Below, one piece after another: positions 1-13,365 of a stretch of 64,000 bases of DNA (position 1 is its first letter; every line of letters begins with the position of its first letter). The stretch spans positions 543,448,335-543,512,334 of the forward strand of contig NC_081412.1 in the NCBI RefSeq assembly GCF_030272615.1, read 5' to 3'. This DNA comes from Cryptomeria japonica. Lineage: Eukaryota; Streptophyta; Pinopsida; Cupressales; Cupressaceae. A program made the position numbers and the translations under genes. The notes below the pieces were generated by a model, which did not search any database, was not told the origin of the DNA, and was given only the letters and a program-made list of their open reading frames with translations.

Positions 1-533
1 CATTAACCTTCACCAGACTCTTCCCTACAGTCAGGTTAGATTCCTCTATTTGCATCTACTCAGCCTTGCCTTCTCCTTGATCAGCTCAGACATTATCTTA
101 GCTAGCTTTTTAGAGTGACAAATATATCACACTCCTTCTGTACTGGCATCTCAACATGCCTTCTCTGTTGATCCAGTGCATAAATCTGATCTCATGCACC
201 TAAGGTATTCCCTCAATTCACTAGTAGATCCGGTGTGAAACTTCAAGTACTTGCCTTTACCTATTCACTCTTATCTCACCAAACTATAATGCACACAATG
301 CATAATAGGAGATAAGCTCCACTTACCGATGGAGTGATGCCTTGTCTTTTGCATCCTACAATGCACTTCATGTGACTCCTTAGGTCATCTTCCTTACCTT
401 ACCTATGTTCTACAACACAAGGTGATATCCAAGATATCACATCCTGCACTCCTCCATACCAGTGTTGCACATAGATCTCTTCTATTGGTGGTCATCCCAT
501 ACCAATTGACATCAATGACAATACAATGCCAAT
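1..533 (-). repeat. Partial 3' LTR of a minus-strand copia-like element
   Basis: This stretch is a diverged direct copy of 17010-17542: both share the run around the Pro/Thr-like text 'tcaggttagattcctctatt' and the end near 'tgccaa'. On the minus strand it starts with TATTGGCATTG immediately after a polypurine tract, as expected for a 3' LTR. The other end lies outside the window, so only about a quarter of the 2.2-kb LTR is visible. Confidence 0.75.
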
Positions 534-548
534 AATCTCCCCCTTTGG
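534..548 (-). other. Polypurine tract of the minus-strand element
   Basis: The minus strand reads GCCAAAGGGGGAGAT directly before the LTR copy at 1-533. This is the usual plus-strand-synthesis primer of plant Ty1/copia elements. The same motif precedes the 3' LTR of the second element at 28717. Confidence 0.75.
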
Positions 549-1743
549 CATTCATGTCAACTCATGTAGTATGCAGTATACTACAACCATTCTTCTCCCC
601 CTTTGACAACAATGACAAAGGGCACTGTTAGGATATTATTCCTCCCTATATTTACCGGTCATTGACATAATTATTTATCCCCCTTTATCTTCATTGGATG
701 TAACACTTCCTTTGATACCACTTCTTATCTTTGTTACTGGTTGTTACATCTTCTCAAGTCACAACACTTGAGATGGGGAACTTAACCATCAATTGACACC
801 AATTGAGCATGCAAGTCCGATACTATTTCAACTCAATTTTCAAAAAGAATAATACCAATTGTTGATGTGTCAATGAATACTACTCACCTATCGGTCAACC
901 TGCAACACCTCTACAATTTTGATCTCATGTAGTTATGGTAGTCAGTATCCTTACAAGTTCAACCATGCCTGCTCTTTATTATGAGCACTTGAACTCCACT
1001 TGATTCATACATCTTAGGTCCTCAACTCTGGTCAAGTATAATATAGGGACTCCAATCTTCACCATATACTAGTTTAGTTGTGCATATGAGATCATTTGAT
1101 GATCTTTTAGCTCCATTATTGCACCATAGCCCATGACATGATCCTGGATCTACACAATGCTAAACAATGTTATCTTCATGCCAAGAATCAAAACTGGTTA
1201 GCCCAAAAACATGCATGCTTTCATGATCAACCACGGGGCCAACATATGTCATTTAGGTCTTTTCCAATACCACCTGAGACATAACTTCACATTCCATGCT
1301 ACTGGGGTTAATGCAATGATCTCAAACCTTAGTGTCTTACATAACCTACAAGTACTTGTTAGCATTCATGTCGGTAACATCCTGTACATACCAGTTAACA
1401 CCTAATACCAATTGATAACCTTTACTCATTGAAGCCTGAAGTGGTGTTCCAATATTGATCTATAGGTGTGTATTTAAGGCAGCCTCTACAGACACTTATC
1501 TTTTCATTTCCATCCTTCATATTGGAAACAACATGTTCTTCCATGTTGCCTTCTTCACTGAGGGGGTGAATAATAAATTCAATGTACTTCTCCCCCTAAG
1601 ATCATGCATCTCCTTTAGGCTTTAGTAGATATCACCTATGCAATGAGTGCATAGTGTCGGTCCATGGTCTTCTTCCTCTATACCTTCTTAATCTAATCCT
1701 TCTTCCCATTTTCAGACTGGGGAGAAAGTCTTTCCTTCTTTTG
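549..1743 (-). other. Non-coding 3' internal region of the minus-strand element
   Basis: No protein similarity was recognised. The plus strand has several repeated 'ctccccctt' blocks (near 538, 595, 678 and 1591), meaning G-rich purine runs on the element's coding strand, typical of the tail of pol-less copia derivatives. Small open frames here have no recognisable features. Confidence 0.4.
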
Positions 1744-2115
1744 CTAAGGTGTCCTTCCATTTCCTGATTTTCCATCATAGCCAAAAGTAGTGCTATAGTA
1801 GCACACAACATCCATCCCCACTTCATGATTGGGGAATCTCTTAGCATACCAGTTTGACCATCTCCTTTTGGTCATGTTGTTGTGGCTAGCAACCGAAACC
1901 GGTGGACCTCTTGCTCCTGTAGGGACATTTCTCCTTTGGTTCCATGTAGGTCTCTGACTTCCAAATGCTCTATATCTACTTTTTTGTATAGCATAGCCAT
2001 TATGGCAGCCTACATGTGACTGTAGGCTCCTTTTCCAGCATTCAAACTTCCTATGGCCAAGACCATTGCAGTTATGACAAACAACATTTACATAACTGAG
2101 AGAGGGGAGATGCAT
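1744..2115 (-). pseudogene. Copia gag fragment with CCHC zinc knuckle
   Basis: The 123-residue frame contains CHNCNGLGHRKFEC, an exact CX2CX4HX4C zinc knuckle, at about residues 13-26. This is the nucleic-acid-binding motif of retrotransposon Gag. It is followed by a basic Arg/Asn-rich stretch. It lies downstream (on the minus strand) of the UBN2-like and coiled-coil gag pieces, so it is the C-terminal part of one broken gag. No protease, integrase or reverse transcriptase follows before the polypurine tract at 534-548; the frame simply ends. The fragment is interrupted from the other gag pieces by frameshifts and stops. Confidence 0.7.
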
Positions 2116-2385
2116 GTGTCTACTCCTAGATACATTTTACTCATATGCATGATTTCAATGAGATCCTATATTATTCTTTCTAGATCTCTTTCTACATGCC
2201 TCTGCCCTATGGCCATAAGCATTACATGCAAAACAATAATCGGTAAATGATGACATATGACTTGCAAATTTATTTTTCCATGCATGAAGAGATCTTACTA
2301 GTTTTGCATCTCCATTTCTTCTTCCTTGAGAATAGGTCCTTGGTTGTCCATTCAGTGCAACTTTTCCATCCAGTCTCTTCTTCTC

Positions 2386-3189
2386 TCACATTTGCTTTCC
2401 CCCATGGTTGGTAGCATTTTTTTGTCCTCTGCCGATAGGATGTCCTCTTTGTTGCTTCCTCATCTTCTTGCTTCCAGTCAAGGTTTCTTCTCCCATCTCC
2501 CCCTTTCCTTTGGTATCTTCAATGCTCCTTCTTCTTTCAACACTAGTCTTCTTTCTTGTCTGCAAGTCCTTACCGGTTGCATCTAGATAAACCTTCTTCC
2601 AAGGAGCATTTCGCACTATGAAGGTTTGGCCTTTGTTTTCTCCATTAGAGGAGACAAATAGAATGTGATTGTGAGGGATATTCTTGTTGGTGGAGCATTC
2701 ACTGGCACCACTTCCTAAACCTTAAGTATCCTTGGCATTCTTTTAATTCTTCAACATCTTGTCCAAGGCATCACTACTACCATCAAACCTGATTCTCACC
2801 TTGAGCTCATCCTTACATTTCTCAAGGTCAATTCGAAGAACATCCATTTCTCCAAGTAGCTTGTGATTTTCTTCATTCTTCACTTCTAGCCTAGATGCTA
2901 GATCTTCACACCGGCACTCCTTGGTGTCTCTAGCTTGAGACATCAACTCTCAGAGAACTTTCTCAGATTCCTCAAGGAATTTTGTTGGCTAGTTCTTCTC
3001 CACTATAGAAACATTCTTGAATATCTTGTATTCCTTTCTAACTTTATCGACTTCTTCAAGTGAATTTACAAGCTCTCCTTCAGGGTCAACTTCTGCTTCA
3101 TCCTCTTCTTCTCCTTCACTCCCAAATAGATCTTGATGGCTAGACCTATTTTCCATGTCTTCTTCTTCTTCATCATCACTTCCAAACAC
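2386..3189 (-). pseudogene. Copia gag middle region: acidic and coiled-coil pieces
   Basis: Three short minus-strand frames (2989-3189, 2743-2946, 2386-2616) line up between the gag N-terminus and the zinc knuckle. The first is very rich in Asp/Glu. The second has heptad-like charged spacing (for example ENHKLLGEMDVLRIDLEKCK) consistent with a coiled coil. The third is Lys/Arg-rich. Plant copia Gag proteins of the UBN2 class commonly have a charged linker and coiled coil before the zinc knuckle. The assignment is by position and composition; frame breaks show it is not functional. Confidence 0.5.
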
Positions 3190-3195
3190 ATCATA

Positions 3196-3665
3196 TTAGT
3201 GGGATCTATTTGTCTTATCACTCCCAGATGTGTACACCTCATCATCTGATTCTTGAGCCATAAAGATGTGGGTTCCTTCTTCATCATTACTGCTACTGTA
3301 GCAGTCTAATCTACCTCTGTTATTTGTACATGTATCTACTGCATAGTTCCTCTCACTTACACTGACTGAATCAATGGTGCAGGGTTTATTTTCATACAGC
3401 TTCTTCTGTCTATCCCATAGACTCTTTGTTGTCTTGCATTTGTCCACTTGTGAGGAGAAATCACCTGTTAACCCATAGAGAATAGCCTTCATGGCTGTTT
3501 CATTGCACTGGTTTCTACTTTTTGCATTTGAATCAGTGGGAAGACAAGATTTACTAGGGCATCCATTTATAACAAATAGAAAGACATAAAACCCTAGAGA
3601 GGACAAGAAGACTTCCATTTTGCAACTCCAAATGGCCTAGTTTGAACCATCAAACATTGGAGCAA
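3196..3665 (-). pseudogene. Copia gag N-terminal (UBN2-type) fragment
   Basis: The minus-strand frame reads WSCKMEVFLSSLG, then AMKAILYGLTGDFSSQVDKC and SLWDRQKKLYE. This matches the plant copia Gag pattern of a W..RME..L.SLG block followed by A...I...L......V..C..AK..WD.L...YE. Gag forms the virus-like particle shell of the retrotransposon. Part of the normal spacer between the two blocks is missing or altered, and the frame runs into stops before the zinc knuckle. It is the first gag piece of the minus-strand element whose PBS is at 15295, an abnormal distance of about 11.6 kb. Confidence 0.65.
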
Positions 3666-6127
3666 TGATCACTAATACATTTGGCCTAATATTCCGATAG
3701 AGGTTATCGATGGAGAAGCTATATTGTAATCAAATTTGATTTTTTTTTGAAAAATACCTGATTTCGTCAGAATTCTGATGATAATGCAATATTTGGTTTC
3801 GACGGAGAAGGAATTGGCAATGACATTTGGGTTTTTTTAAAAAGTGTCCACGTTCATCAAAATTTCGATGACCGTGTACATTACTTCAAAAAAAAAAAAA
3901 AGACCAAGTCATATCATAAATCTCGCATCTTCGTCCCATTGACCTCTGCCATTACTTCATCTTGCCTCTTCGTCATGCCTCTACCATTACAAAATCCCGC
4001 CTCTGTAGGGAACCAGCCATGGAATGAATTGGTGTTGTAGGAGCAGCTATACCAGGCTACCAGGCGACGGGAAACTTTCTAGCTTCATGGTAGGAATTTT
4101 GTTATGTTTTTGTGTTTGTCATCTGTTTAGGGGCATTTTCAAGTCTGGGCATTATTGAATGTAATAAGGGCATGTTTTGGGCCCATTTGTAAGCCATTTG
4201 GCATTTTGTTAGGGGTGTATGGGTTTAGGATTTAAACCAATAACAAGGGAGAATAATCTAATGACAATGAAGGCCTACCCACACCCCCTAGTAACATTGC
4301 TCTCTAGCAAAGTTGTTTCTCATTTGTTTAGCTTCCTTCCAAGCACCGGTTGAACTACCCAACCTCTTTGATTAGTTGAACAAGCAAATACATCAAATGA
4401 ATTAAGGAATTTTGGTAGTAGATTCGATTACAAGTTGGACATTTATAAGTATATCCCAATCGAAGGATCATTGGCATATCATTCAAACAAATGCCAAAAC
4501 AAGAGTTAGGAAGAAGGGTTAGAAGGGAGTGGAGGTATTCTAGGGAACAATCATGGAAGCTCAACATTTTAACAAGGTTCCTTTGAAACCCTCCGTTGAT
4601 GCTATTATTTTATCTCTGTATGTTGAGGCTAGGGTTGTCACATCATGGATTGCATTTAAATTTATATAGTCCAGTTTCTATAGTTGTTTGATGAGGAACT
4701 GGAAATATGTATGGCCTCTTTATCTCATTACAATGAGCTTAACCCTTTCATAGGAAACTCGGCTGAAGTAAATTATGATTCATTTGAGCTAGGACTGGTG
4801 TCAATACTTTGTGAATTCGATAGGGGTTTAAATTTGTTGCATAGAATTTACATAGTTGCCATGTTTTTGAAAATTCTTATGGTATGAAAGGAAACAAATT
4901 TATAATTTAGTTTTATTGTTTTAAAACCACGATCTAGGAATGGAAGCTGGTTGTATTTCATTGAATTTGTAGTCCAATTATCATTATTGGGATATAGGGT
5001 TTTATGAGTTCCACCATTTTATTATGACTCTCTCCCTATTTTGGGGAACGTTTGATATGATTTTATATTATTTATAATGTGATTGGCATTTGACATAAGG
5101 GATTACTATTGCTTAGATACAAATCAAATTTTACAATCAAACAAATTCTTCTTTTTTCAAACAAATCAATCTACTTGCCATTGAAGCAGTATTTTTTTAC
5201 AATAGTGGCAGCTATAATTCTTGTACATTTGATTCATTATAGTTAAATACAAAGTTGTTCACAAGAAGAAAATGAACTACTCAAAATAGCCACTTTTAAT
5301 AGCAACGATATTTCTTGTTTGCATAGATAGTGTTAATCATTTTAGTGGTGTAGGATTCTATCAAAATATTCTTAACAAGTGAGTATCATATTTTATTTCT
5401 GTGCAATCAAATAACAACTAGGAATATAGATTCTATTGGTGGACTTGTGTTATCAACATTATATGTGTGCTTCCCCGTAACATATAAATCCAATATAATT
5501 GTCAAACATCTGGCTAGAAGACAACATCATGCACATTGAACATAGTCTAGGCACCCAACTAACAAAACAATATGTCCTTGTGAGTCCAAACTCTTAAAGC
5601 TGGATAACTGATTTTCTTTACTTGAAACACAGTAGCACACAACATGAGTTGTCTAATGGTGAACGATGATGCACTCTAAAATGGAGGTTATATGTTCCAA
5701 TACAGAGGGGGATAGGATTGGACACCTCATTTGATAAATATCCAAGGTAATTGGAAAACCAATTCCCTTGCAAGTTTCTTACTAAAAGGAGATCTTATAC
5801 AGTAAAATTCTTAGTTTTCTTGGTGGTGACTTAAAAATCATTATTACCTTTACCTCTTATTCTTTTTTTTTTGGCTTTGAATATGATTTAAAATTTAAAT
5901 GAATCATAGTTGCTGAATCCAATGGGATTTGATTTTTTTGGACTAACTGGATTTTGTTTGATTCAATCTAGATTTCTCAATTCCTATAAAAAATTTACTT
6001 TGTTTTTGACAATTTTGTATTGCCCATTTTTTAAAATCTTCTTGACAAATTGAACTATTCAAACCTAGTAACTATGAAATGAAGTAAAGATTGTTGTTTT
6101 ATAGGATGCTCATTCACAATTGTTCAC
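3666..6127. other. No gene recognised
   Basis: AT-rich sequence with short homopolymer runs (an A-tract near 3887-3901). It contains imperfect palindromes around GAATTC (about 3768-3784). Short open frames at 4355-4567 (minus) and 4684-4887 (plus) have no recognisable domains. The part adjacent to 3665 is likely 5' untranslated sequence of the minus-strand element. Confidence 0.4.
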
Positions 6128-6409
6128 ATGGTACCCACCTTGGAACTTGCATGCTTCTCAAGCATTTACCTATTTGAAGCTCTCTTCTTTGCTCTCTTTA
6201 AGTTGCAACAACCATTTGAACTTTGGAGTGGTGGTTCTCTATATGAAGTGGGCATGATACTTAACCAAGGTGGTTGTCTATTGGCATTTTTATTAGAAGC
6301 CTTCTCACAAACCAAGCTTAATTATATTACCTATGACAATAAATTCTATGCCTTTCCCAAGGGCTCAAGAAATGAATGGAAAGTTATCATTCCATGCAGT
6401 TTGGTCTGA
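6128..6409 (+). pseudogene. Ty3/gypsy RNase H fragment
   Basis: The 93-residue frame contains VGMILNQGGCLLAF then SQTKLNYITYDNKFYAF. This matches the RNase H segment of Ty3/gypsy polyproteins, where the usual pattern is G.GAVL.Q.G.P.A..S..L...NY.TYDKE.YA. The catalytic Asp normally found just upstream in 'CDAS' is replaced (SGGS here). No reverse transcriptase core upstream or integrase downstream was recognised, so it is an isolated scrap. It is on the opposite strand to the surrounding copia-like element and probably came with a separate insertion. Confidence 0.65.
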
Positions 6410-9400
6410 TTCTTGAGGCTTTTCTTCAATCTGCAATGGTAGATCAAAACTGATTACAGTTTACAACTTTGCAGGATGATCTGCTCTATAGTTCCTAGTA
6501 GTCATCATCAACTTGTTTTAAAGGAGGTGCATTTTCCCTCCTAGACTTTGCAATACCTTCAACATCAGGTGCATTTGTCTTCTTTATGTGAGAATGTTGA
6601 GGATTACACCCATTGCATTAAGTCAAACCCTTCCAATTGGAAGCTTTGATTTAATCAATCATTACATGTACCTTCACAACCATGAGAGTCCATTTCCATT
6701 GCCTTCATTACTGGTCTACATGATAGTCAATGTTTGATGTGACTATCTTTTTGTTTGTGTGTTGGTTTTCTAGAATAATGACTTTTATGCCACATAGCAA
6801 GACAATTGTGTATAATCTGTAAACATGTTCTTCAAGCATTTTTTAGGTAGTTTTGGGCTTATGTTGATTAATTTTTTAGTTTGCATCTCATGCTTTGTAG
6901 TCTTTGAGTCACTTTAATTATTTGTGTGGAATGTTCTGGATTGTTTCTTCCTCATCATCACTTCATATCATATGCAAAGTAATTGTCTAGTGTAGCTTGT
7001 CAATTGCTCATCAATCCATGCCCCATGTTTCATATTAGAATAATAGGGACACTTAACTCATTCAACATGGTTATAACCATAGAAGCAAATAACTTCCTTG
7101 GTAATTTTGTGGCTTACCAAAACATAAAGATACTTTTGATTTCTTTGGATAGTCAAAAATAACTGGTAACATATGGTGAACCCCTAAAAATGAAGAAAAA
7201 TACAAATGAAAAGGAGAATTAACTGATGTTCTTTCACATTTAAAAATTTAAATCAATCCTAATTGTGCAAAGAGTGAGAAAGTGAAAGTGAATGAGAGGA
7301 TACACCATTAATTTTGAAATATGGATTTTTCTCATCAATTTTGAGATCACTGATTACAAATAATTATAATATAAATTTCCTTAAGAATGTGAATAAATGC
7401 CTTTGCCAAACTGATAATGATTGCTTCATATGATAAAACACAACTATGGTAAATAAGACATGTTAACCCTACCAACTTCCTTAACCAAGAGACTAATCTA
7501 TACACAAAATAGTTACTGCAGTGCTCAAATTGACAACAACAGTCCGTCTGACCTCTTCAAATACTTCTTAAATTAACAACAATGATAAAAATCATGTCTG
7601 ACATTTCAGGACAACAATGTCCCGTCTTAACAACAATGTTTTATACTAATTATCATGATCAACAATATTTCCTATAATGTTATGGCAGCAATAATGATGA
7701 ACATATTAATTAATCACATTGCCAATAATGATACTATTGAACGCTTTATTGGTTAAGAATGATACAAATCACAATAATGACAGAATGCTATAGACTAGTG
7801 ATCAAAAGAAAATTGCTAATCACAGAAGGATAGTTATGTACCTATACATTAATGATGTTAACAATCTCAACTAATACAACATTATTAACAGCTGATATGC
7901 AACAATGAAGTTTCCCAAACAATGACCTCAATTCTAAAACTTTGTTTACAAATGAAGTAACGACAAGATCTGTTGTTTATAACTAGGGAAAGATGGGTTC
8001 GAATTTCCTTAAGGCAACATCCGAACCCATTTAGGACTGGGTCCTATCTTTAAGGGGTAGCATGGCCCCAAGACAAGTCCAGCCCCATTCTCCATGCTAC
8101 ACCAAAAAGGACCCACGCCACAAAATATAAATTGGCACCAAAAAGGATTGAGGCTGACCTTGGTCAAAAGATCCATATAAATAAAGTTAAAGTGCAAACA
8201 CAAAAAATAATCAATGCAATCAGTGAATTAGCTCTGCTAATAAAAGTGCGAATTTATCCAAGGATTGTGCGAACTTGTCCAACAGAATAATTTTATCTCT
8301 ATATTTAATATTTCCTTTCTTGCATGAATCTATTAATTTTGAGATAATAGATCTCGCCTTCATGAATTGATCCTAGTTTATCCCTTTAACCCTGATTATA
8401 TTATTTAGAGTGTTTAGTTCCATTTTAATCCTTTCTTTTACAATTAAATATTATTAAAAAATTGTATTATTGTTCCAAATTTTGTGGATATTTAGGACTA
8501 CAAAATTTTTACTAGAGCACACATCTTGGTACTTCTTACTTTTAGAAGCTCACTCCTCTAATGTTTGATAAGATAGATATGAATGATTAACCCTAAACTA
8601 CATGTTTTTAAAGATGAAGGTGCATTCGGGGTTTAGATGATCTTCCATGACCAAGTCAAAGGAAAGTGATATAAGCCTATTTTAAAAATTATATTATCAT
8701 TATACTTAAGCCATTTGGAAAATATAAAAAAATATATCCAATCTCTTAACTATTTTTCTCAAACCTAGCATTTTGTTTGCCCATGTGAGTGCTCCATTCC
8801 TAGAACTAATAAATAAAGAGTTTATTCATGTAGATAAATGAATTAAAATTAATTTGTGATAATGAACATTCATATAGCATGTATAATTTATTTATTTATG
8901 ATGGACTTTTAAATGTAATAAATTATCTCCTATAGTTATATCCTAAACGTGGGGCAATTAGGTCCATATATGATGAAAATCAAAATAAATAGTTTGAATA
9001 TAATATTAGTTACCTAAAGGATATTCCACTTGATTATTTGGTATATCATAACTATTTTGACAAATTTTGAAACCATTAGAGGTACCTTTTTCTTCTATAG
9101 ATGAGGCATTCATTCATGTTGTAGTTGTGATATCTTATTTCCCTCTTTATAGACAACAAATTATCCATACGAATTATCATATATACTTGTAACCTCCATC
9201 CCAAACCACCTATTTCACTCTTCTTCCTTTGCGTACCTCTTTTATTCTTCCATTACCTCTTTTCTTACCTAAATTCAATCCAAAACATAGTGTATATAGC
9301 ATAAAAAGAATTACATATTTGATTAATATTATCCACAACATATCAAAAAGACAAATACCACACTTACTTTGTTTACTTACATATTCAAAGATTTCAATAA

Positions 9401-10611
9401 TGGAGAAACATCCATGTGGTGCTCTACACATGTCCTTGAAGGTTCAAGAAATACTTATCCTCTATTGGTCCAAACTAGTTTACTATCTTAACATAGGGTC
9501 AAGGAAAAGCGGGCCAAAATAGGAATCCAAGTGTCTTAAAAGCCTTCAAGACCATAGTGGTGAGGATTGAATTTCTTTCTTTAGTGGTATCTTTCTCTGG
9601 ATTAATTAGCTAGGGATTCTATTAGGACCTTTTCCTAATTAAAAAAAATATATAAAGATTACATCCCTAAATATTGCATTCATAATAGAATAAATTTCTG
9701 CAATATTGAGACTAAATTCATAATAGATTTATAATGATGAATAAAGAAATATTTAAGATTCTCAAAAATTTGTTGTTTTCTTTCTCCCAACCATCATTGG
9801 ATATTGGGTCATCTTTGAGGGATTATGTCAAACAGTTCATGTGCCTTATCTAAGCTTACACATTTTGCATGCATGTGTACCTAGGCAGTTGCACTACAAC
9901 ATCTATACTCACTAATCATATTTGGTTTGAAGTTTCTAAATCCATTTCAAACACATTTTGTGCATATCCTGCAATCATAGCATTCCATTAGATTGCGTTT
10001 CTTTGATTCATCTCACCAAAGAGTTCATGCGCTTTCATGTCTATACTTCCACATTTTCCAAACATGTCAAACAGAGCATTTCCAACCATAAGCATCTGAT
10101 ATTAATTTCCCTTACCTTCTGCTTTGATGGAAGCCCATACTCTATTCCAAAGCTCCCATTTTGGCATAGGTAGAGAGTACGTTGGCAAATAAAACTGATC
10201 AAAATGGAAATATATTTGTTGCATTGACTGCATTGTGAGGATGCTTATGTATTTCATCGATGGCATAAAGTAGGAAAGGACATGAGAATATCTCATTGGG
10301 GAGGTATTCTATGATAGCTGTGAGGTAGATGAGAGTTTCTTATGCCATTTGCTTTGTTCTATGCAATCAAACGCGGGAACATTGTTTGAATTCAAATGCT
10401 AATAGTGATTGTCTTTTTGATGGAAATGGATGGGAAGGGACGTCAAGGGAAGGAATGGGCCCACAACACACCTAAGCAGCCAAAGCTTAGTGTGTGTTGT
10501 TTAAGGCTGCCCCCTTAACACATCATAAATGATTGGCTCTTCACTCCTAAGACCTTCAAAAGTCTTTAATGGCTTCATTGAGTCCTTTGGTCTTCCAAAT
10601 GCACCTACACC
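6410..10611. other. No gene recognised; AT-rich intergenic or decayed repeat DNA
   Basis: Only short open frames without recognisable domains. 7530-7930 is enriched in 'caacaatg'-like words. A small hairpin-forming stretch lies near 10468-10501 (ACACACCTAAGC pairing with GCTTAGTGTGTGT). It sits between the gag and the PBS of the minus-strand element, so it is best explained as inserted sequence. Confidence 0.35.
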
Positions 10612-10977
10612 AACTTGAATTCTCCTTCAATTCTTGATTTCATGTTCACTTGGAATTGAATTGATTTTATAATTAAGAGATCACATGAATTGTAGGTAGA
10701 CCCCTTCAAATGACAGGGTAGGCTTCCTTTTATACCTAATATATGTCTTGAAAGCATTTTATCCTGATGGATTTAAATTAAAGTACTTCTCTTCTATCTG
10801 GCATTGGTGGAGCATAGGTTGCATTGCATCATCCTAATATACATATTTCTGCAGATACAACACAAGTTAAATGTATCCTAGGTCGATGCAAAGAAATCTC
10901 TGCTCCACATATCACTAGAAAATAGAGAAAGAACTTTAATTTAATGCCATCAGGATAAAAGTCTTTAATCAAGACAA
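10612..10977. repeat. Direct repeat copy 1 with internal foldback
   Basis: About 365 bp repeated at 11390-11757 (shared words include 'ccccttcaaatga' and 'ggcttccttttatacc'). The two ends of the unit are themselves inverted: TTATCCTGATGG near 10759 pairs with CCATCAGGATAA near 10947. The same inverted word also occurs at 13315-13345, linking this repeat to the larger foldback cluster. Confidence 0.7.
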
Positions 10978-11389
10978 ATAAATGGTATGCAACTAGATAT
11001 ATTTGGAATGCATTACCCAAACACCGCAATCGATCAATCACCTTTGAAAAGAAAATGGTATGATGAAATATTTAGGCATAAAATAGATGAAATGCACTCC
11101 ATACTACTGTTGCACAATATTTTGGTCGGTGATATTTTTAAAATAGTAAAGGAAGGTGTATGGAACAACCAAATTCTTATCATTATAAACAATGAATATT
11201 TTAAGATCCTTTTATGATGTGTAAATTGAGAATATTTTATGAAAGGTCCCTAAATGAATACACTTTGAACTGATTTTAATATACCTTGAAGTGTGCAATA
11301 TGGAAGGTTTGTATTCTTAATCTCCTATCCATTTCTTAATTTAAAAGATGATATCTTTATTAAATATCTCCTCTATTAAATATCTTTAT

Positions 11390-11757
11390 TAACTTGATTT
11401 CTCCTTCAATTCTTGATGAATGCTTGATTGCCTGTTCACTTGGAATTGAATTGATTTTATAATTAAGAGATCACTTGAATTATAGGTAGACCCCTTCAAA
11501 TGATAGGGTAGGCTTCCTTTTATACCTAATATATGTCTTGAAATCATTTTATCCTGATGGCATTAAATTAAAGTACTTTTTCTTCTATTTGGTATTGGTG
11601 GAGCAGAGGTTGCATTACATTGACCTATGATACATATTTCCGCATATACAACACAAGTTAAATGTATCCTAGCTCGACCTCTACTATAGAGATCACTAGA
11701 AAATAGAGAAAGAACTTTAATTTAATGCCATCAGGATAAAAGGCTTTCAAGACAGAT
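11390..11757. repeat. Direct repeat copy 2 with internal foldback
   Basis: Diverged copy of 10612-10977, including the inverted TTATCCTGATGG/CCATCAGGATAA ends (near 11549 and 11727). The spacer 10978-11389 contains a piece (10985-11035) that is also found in the larger inverted repeat at 13801-13855. Confidence 0.7.
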
Positions 11758-12178
11758 AAAATTTGAGTTTGATTGTCATCATTTACTTTGCCAAATTCTT
11801 CATACGTAACTCCTGAATCAATTTCCTACTCACAAGAATTTTATTAAGTCTCAAATATAGGGAAAGGAAAGGCTTCAAATAGAAAACTTGTACATGCAAT
11901 TAAATCCATTGACTAATCAGAAGAAAAAAATTAAGAAATGGTTTGATCATCTGAGAGATGTTGTAGACTTGCAACTCACCAGCTACTTAGTTTTTGCGGG
12001 TAAGAATTTTTTTTGTTTTTGTTATGGTTGTGGTGTTTGTAGGGAGACATTTACAAATTTATATCTATTTTCACTATTTAATGGTTTATGGGTTTGTAAT
12101 GGTAATTTAATGTTCTTTCATATTTTTGTATATATTCTTTATAATAGCCTATTATATTGATTTGTTATATTATGGATA
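11758..12178. other. No gene recognised
   Basis: AT-rich sequence between the direct repeats and the long inverted repeat. A 90-residue open frame at 11888-12160 has no recognisable domain. Confidence 0.3.
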
Positions 12179-13291
12179 ATGGTGTGCGTCAGACAGCTTT
12201 GCCGTCAGTGCATGAAAGCATTGAACGAGTTCTACTTTTAAAAATTACATGAAACATTTTTAATTTATTTGATTCAGTGTTATTTCCAAAAAATGACTAT
12301 CAATGATGTTTCCTTTCTCCAAGAATTATCTAGGATCTTTCCGTCAGATAATATGTAACATTGAATGATTAAATATTTTCATTACAAATGCTTATTTTAT
12401 TTAATTATTAGCTGAGCGTGAATTAAAATTTATATCTATACAGAAGCAGAACATACAAGCTGAAGAGTCATGTACAAGAAAATTTCCTAAAAGAAAGCAA
12501 GCAGGCATTATCTTGAATGACATGGAAATAATCTCATCAGCTGCCTAGAAGAGAGCAATTGGAGAATGGTAGAGGAAAGTATTTAAGGGTGATAAATAGA
12601 TAGAAAGTATGTAATACAGACAAACAATGTCTGGAGTGTGTGATGTGACATCTCTAGTTTATGTCCGGAGGGACTAACTGGTTTTGGAGTTCCTGTGAAA
12701 CCTATTGGGCCACGCTTGGAGGAAATCAATGTGTTCATGCAAGGAGCACATTTTTTCTATTATGAGAATGATGCTTTTGCACCAAGGGATATTTGGAAGT
12801 CAATATCCAAATATTTCTATAGTGTGGAACCAGAGTTGGTGGACTTGAAGTAATTTTCAGCTTTCAAAAGACCAAGAGGTTATGTACACAATCTCACAAT
12901 AGAAGGGTGATTTCAAGCATTACCTCTCCCCCCATGACTATTTAGGAAGCACTTCCTCAAACAAAGGACTATTGGCCTCCATGGGATCAAAGAACAACAT
13001 TGAAGCATAGACTCTAGACGATGTGGTGGTGTCCTTCGTGAAGAACTCTGCACTATAATTGAAAATTCATGAGGGAAACTGCAAGATAGTGAAGAGAAAT
13101 ATATTCTTGAAAAGTGAAAAGAATGGAACATGGTTTGGGTGGGGCTAGGTCAGGCGGATCCTCTAGAGGTTGATGAGATAAAAATAATATTAGGATTTGA
13201 AAAATATCACACTCTTGGAACTTCATGTGCGACTGATCAATTGCGCTATTTGGGTCATGCATTCCAAATAGATACAGTTGCATACCATTTA
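12179..13291 (+). repeat. Left arm of a ~1.1-kb inverted repeat
   Basis: The reverse complement of 13801-14908 matches this arm along its length. Examples are 'atgaaagcattgaacgag' (12213) against the complement near 14860-14878, and 'gaagcacttcctcaaac' (12945) against its complement near 14126. The arms differ by many small substitutions and indels, so the repeat is old. The frames inside are mirror images in both arms and show no known domain. Confidence 0.8.
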
Positions 13292-13365
13292 TCTATCTTG
13301 ATTAAATCCTTTTATCCTGATGGCATTAAATTAAAGTACTTTCTCTTCTATCTGGTATTGGTGGA

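Noticed and set aside
9210-9522. Overlapping open frames on both strands
   Set aside because: No recognisable domain or codon signal in either; likely chance.
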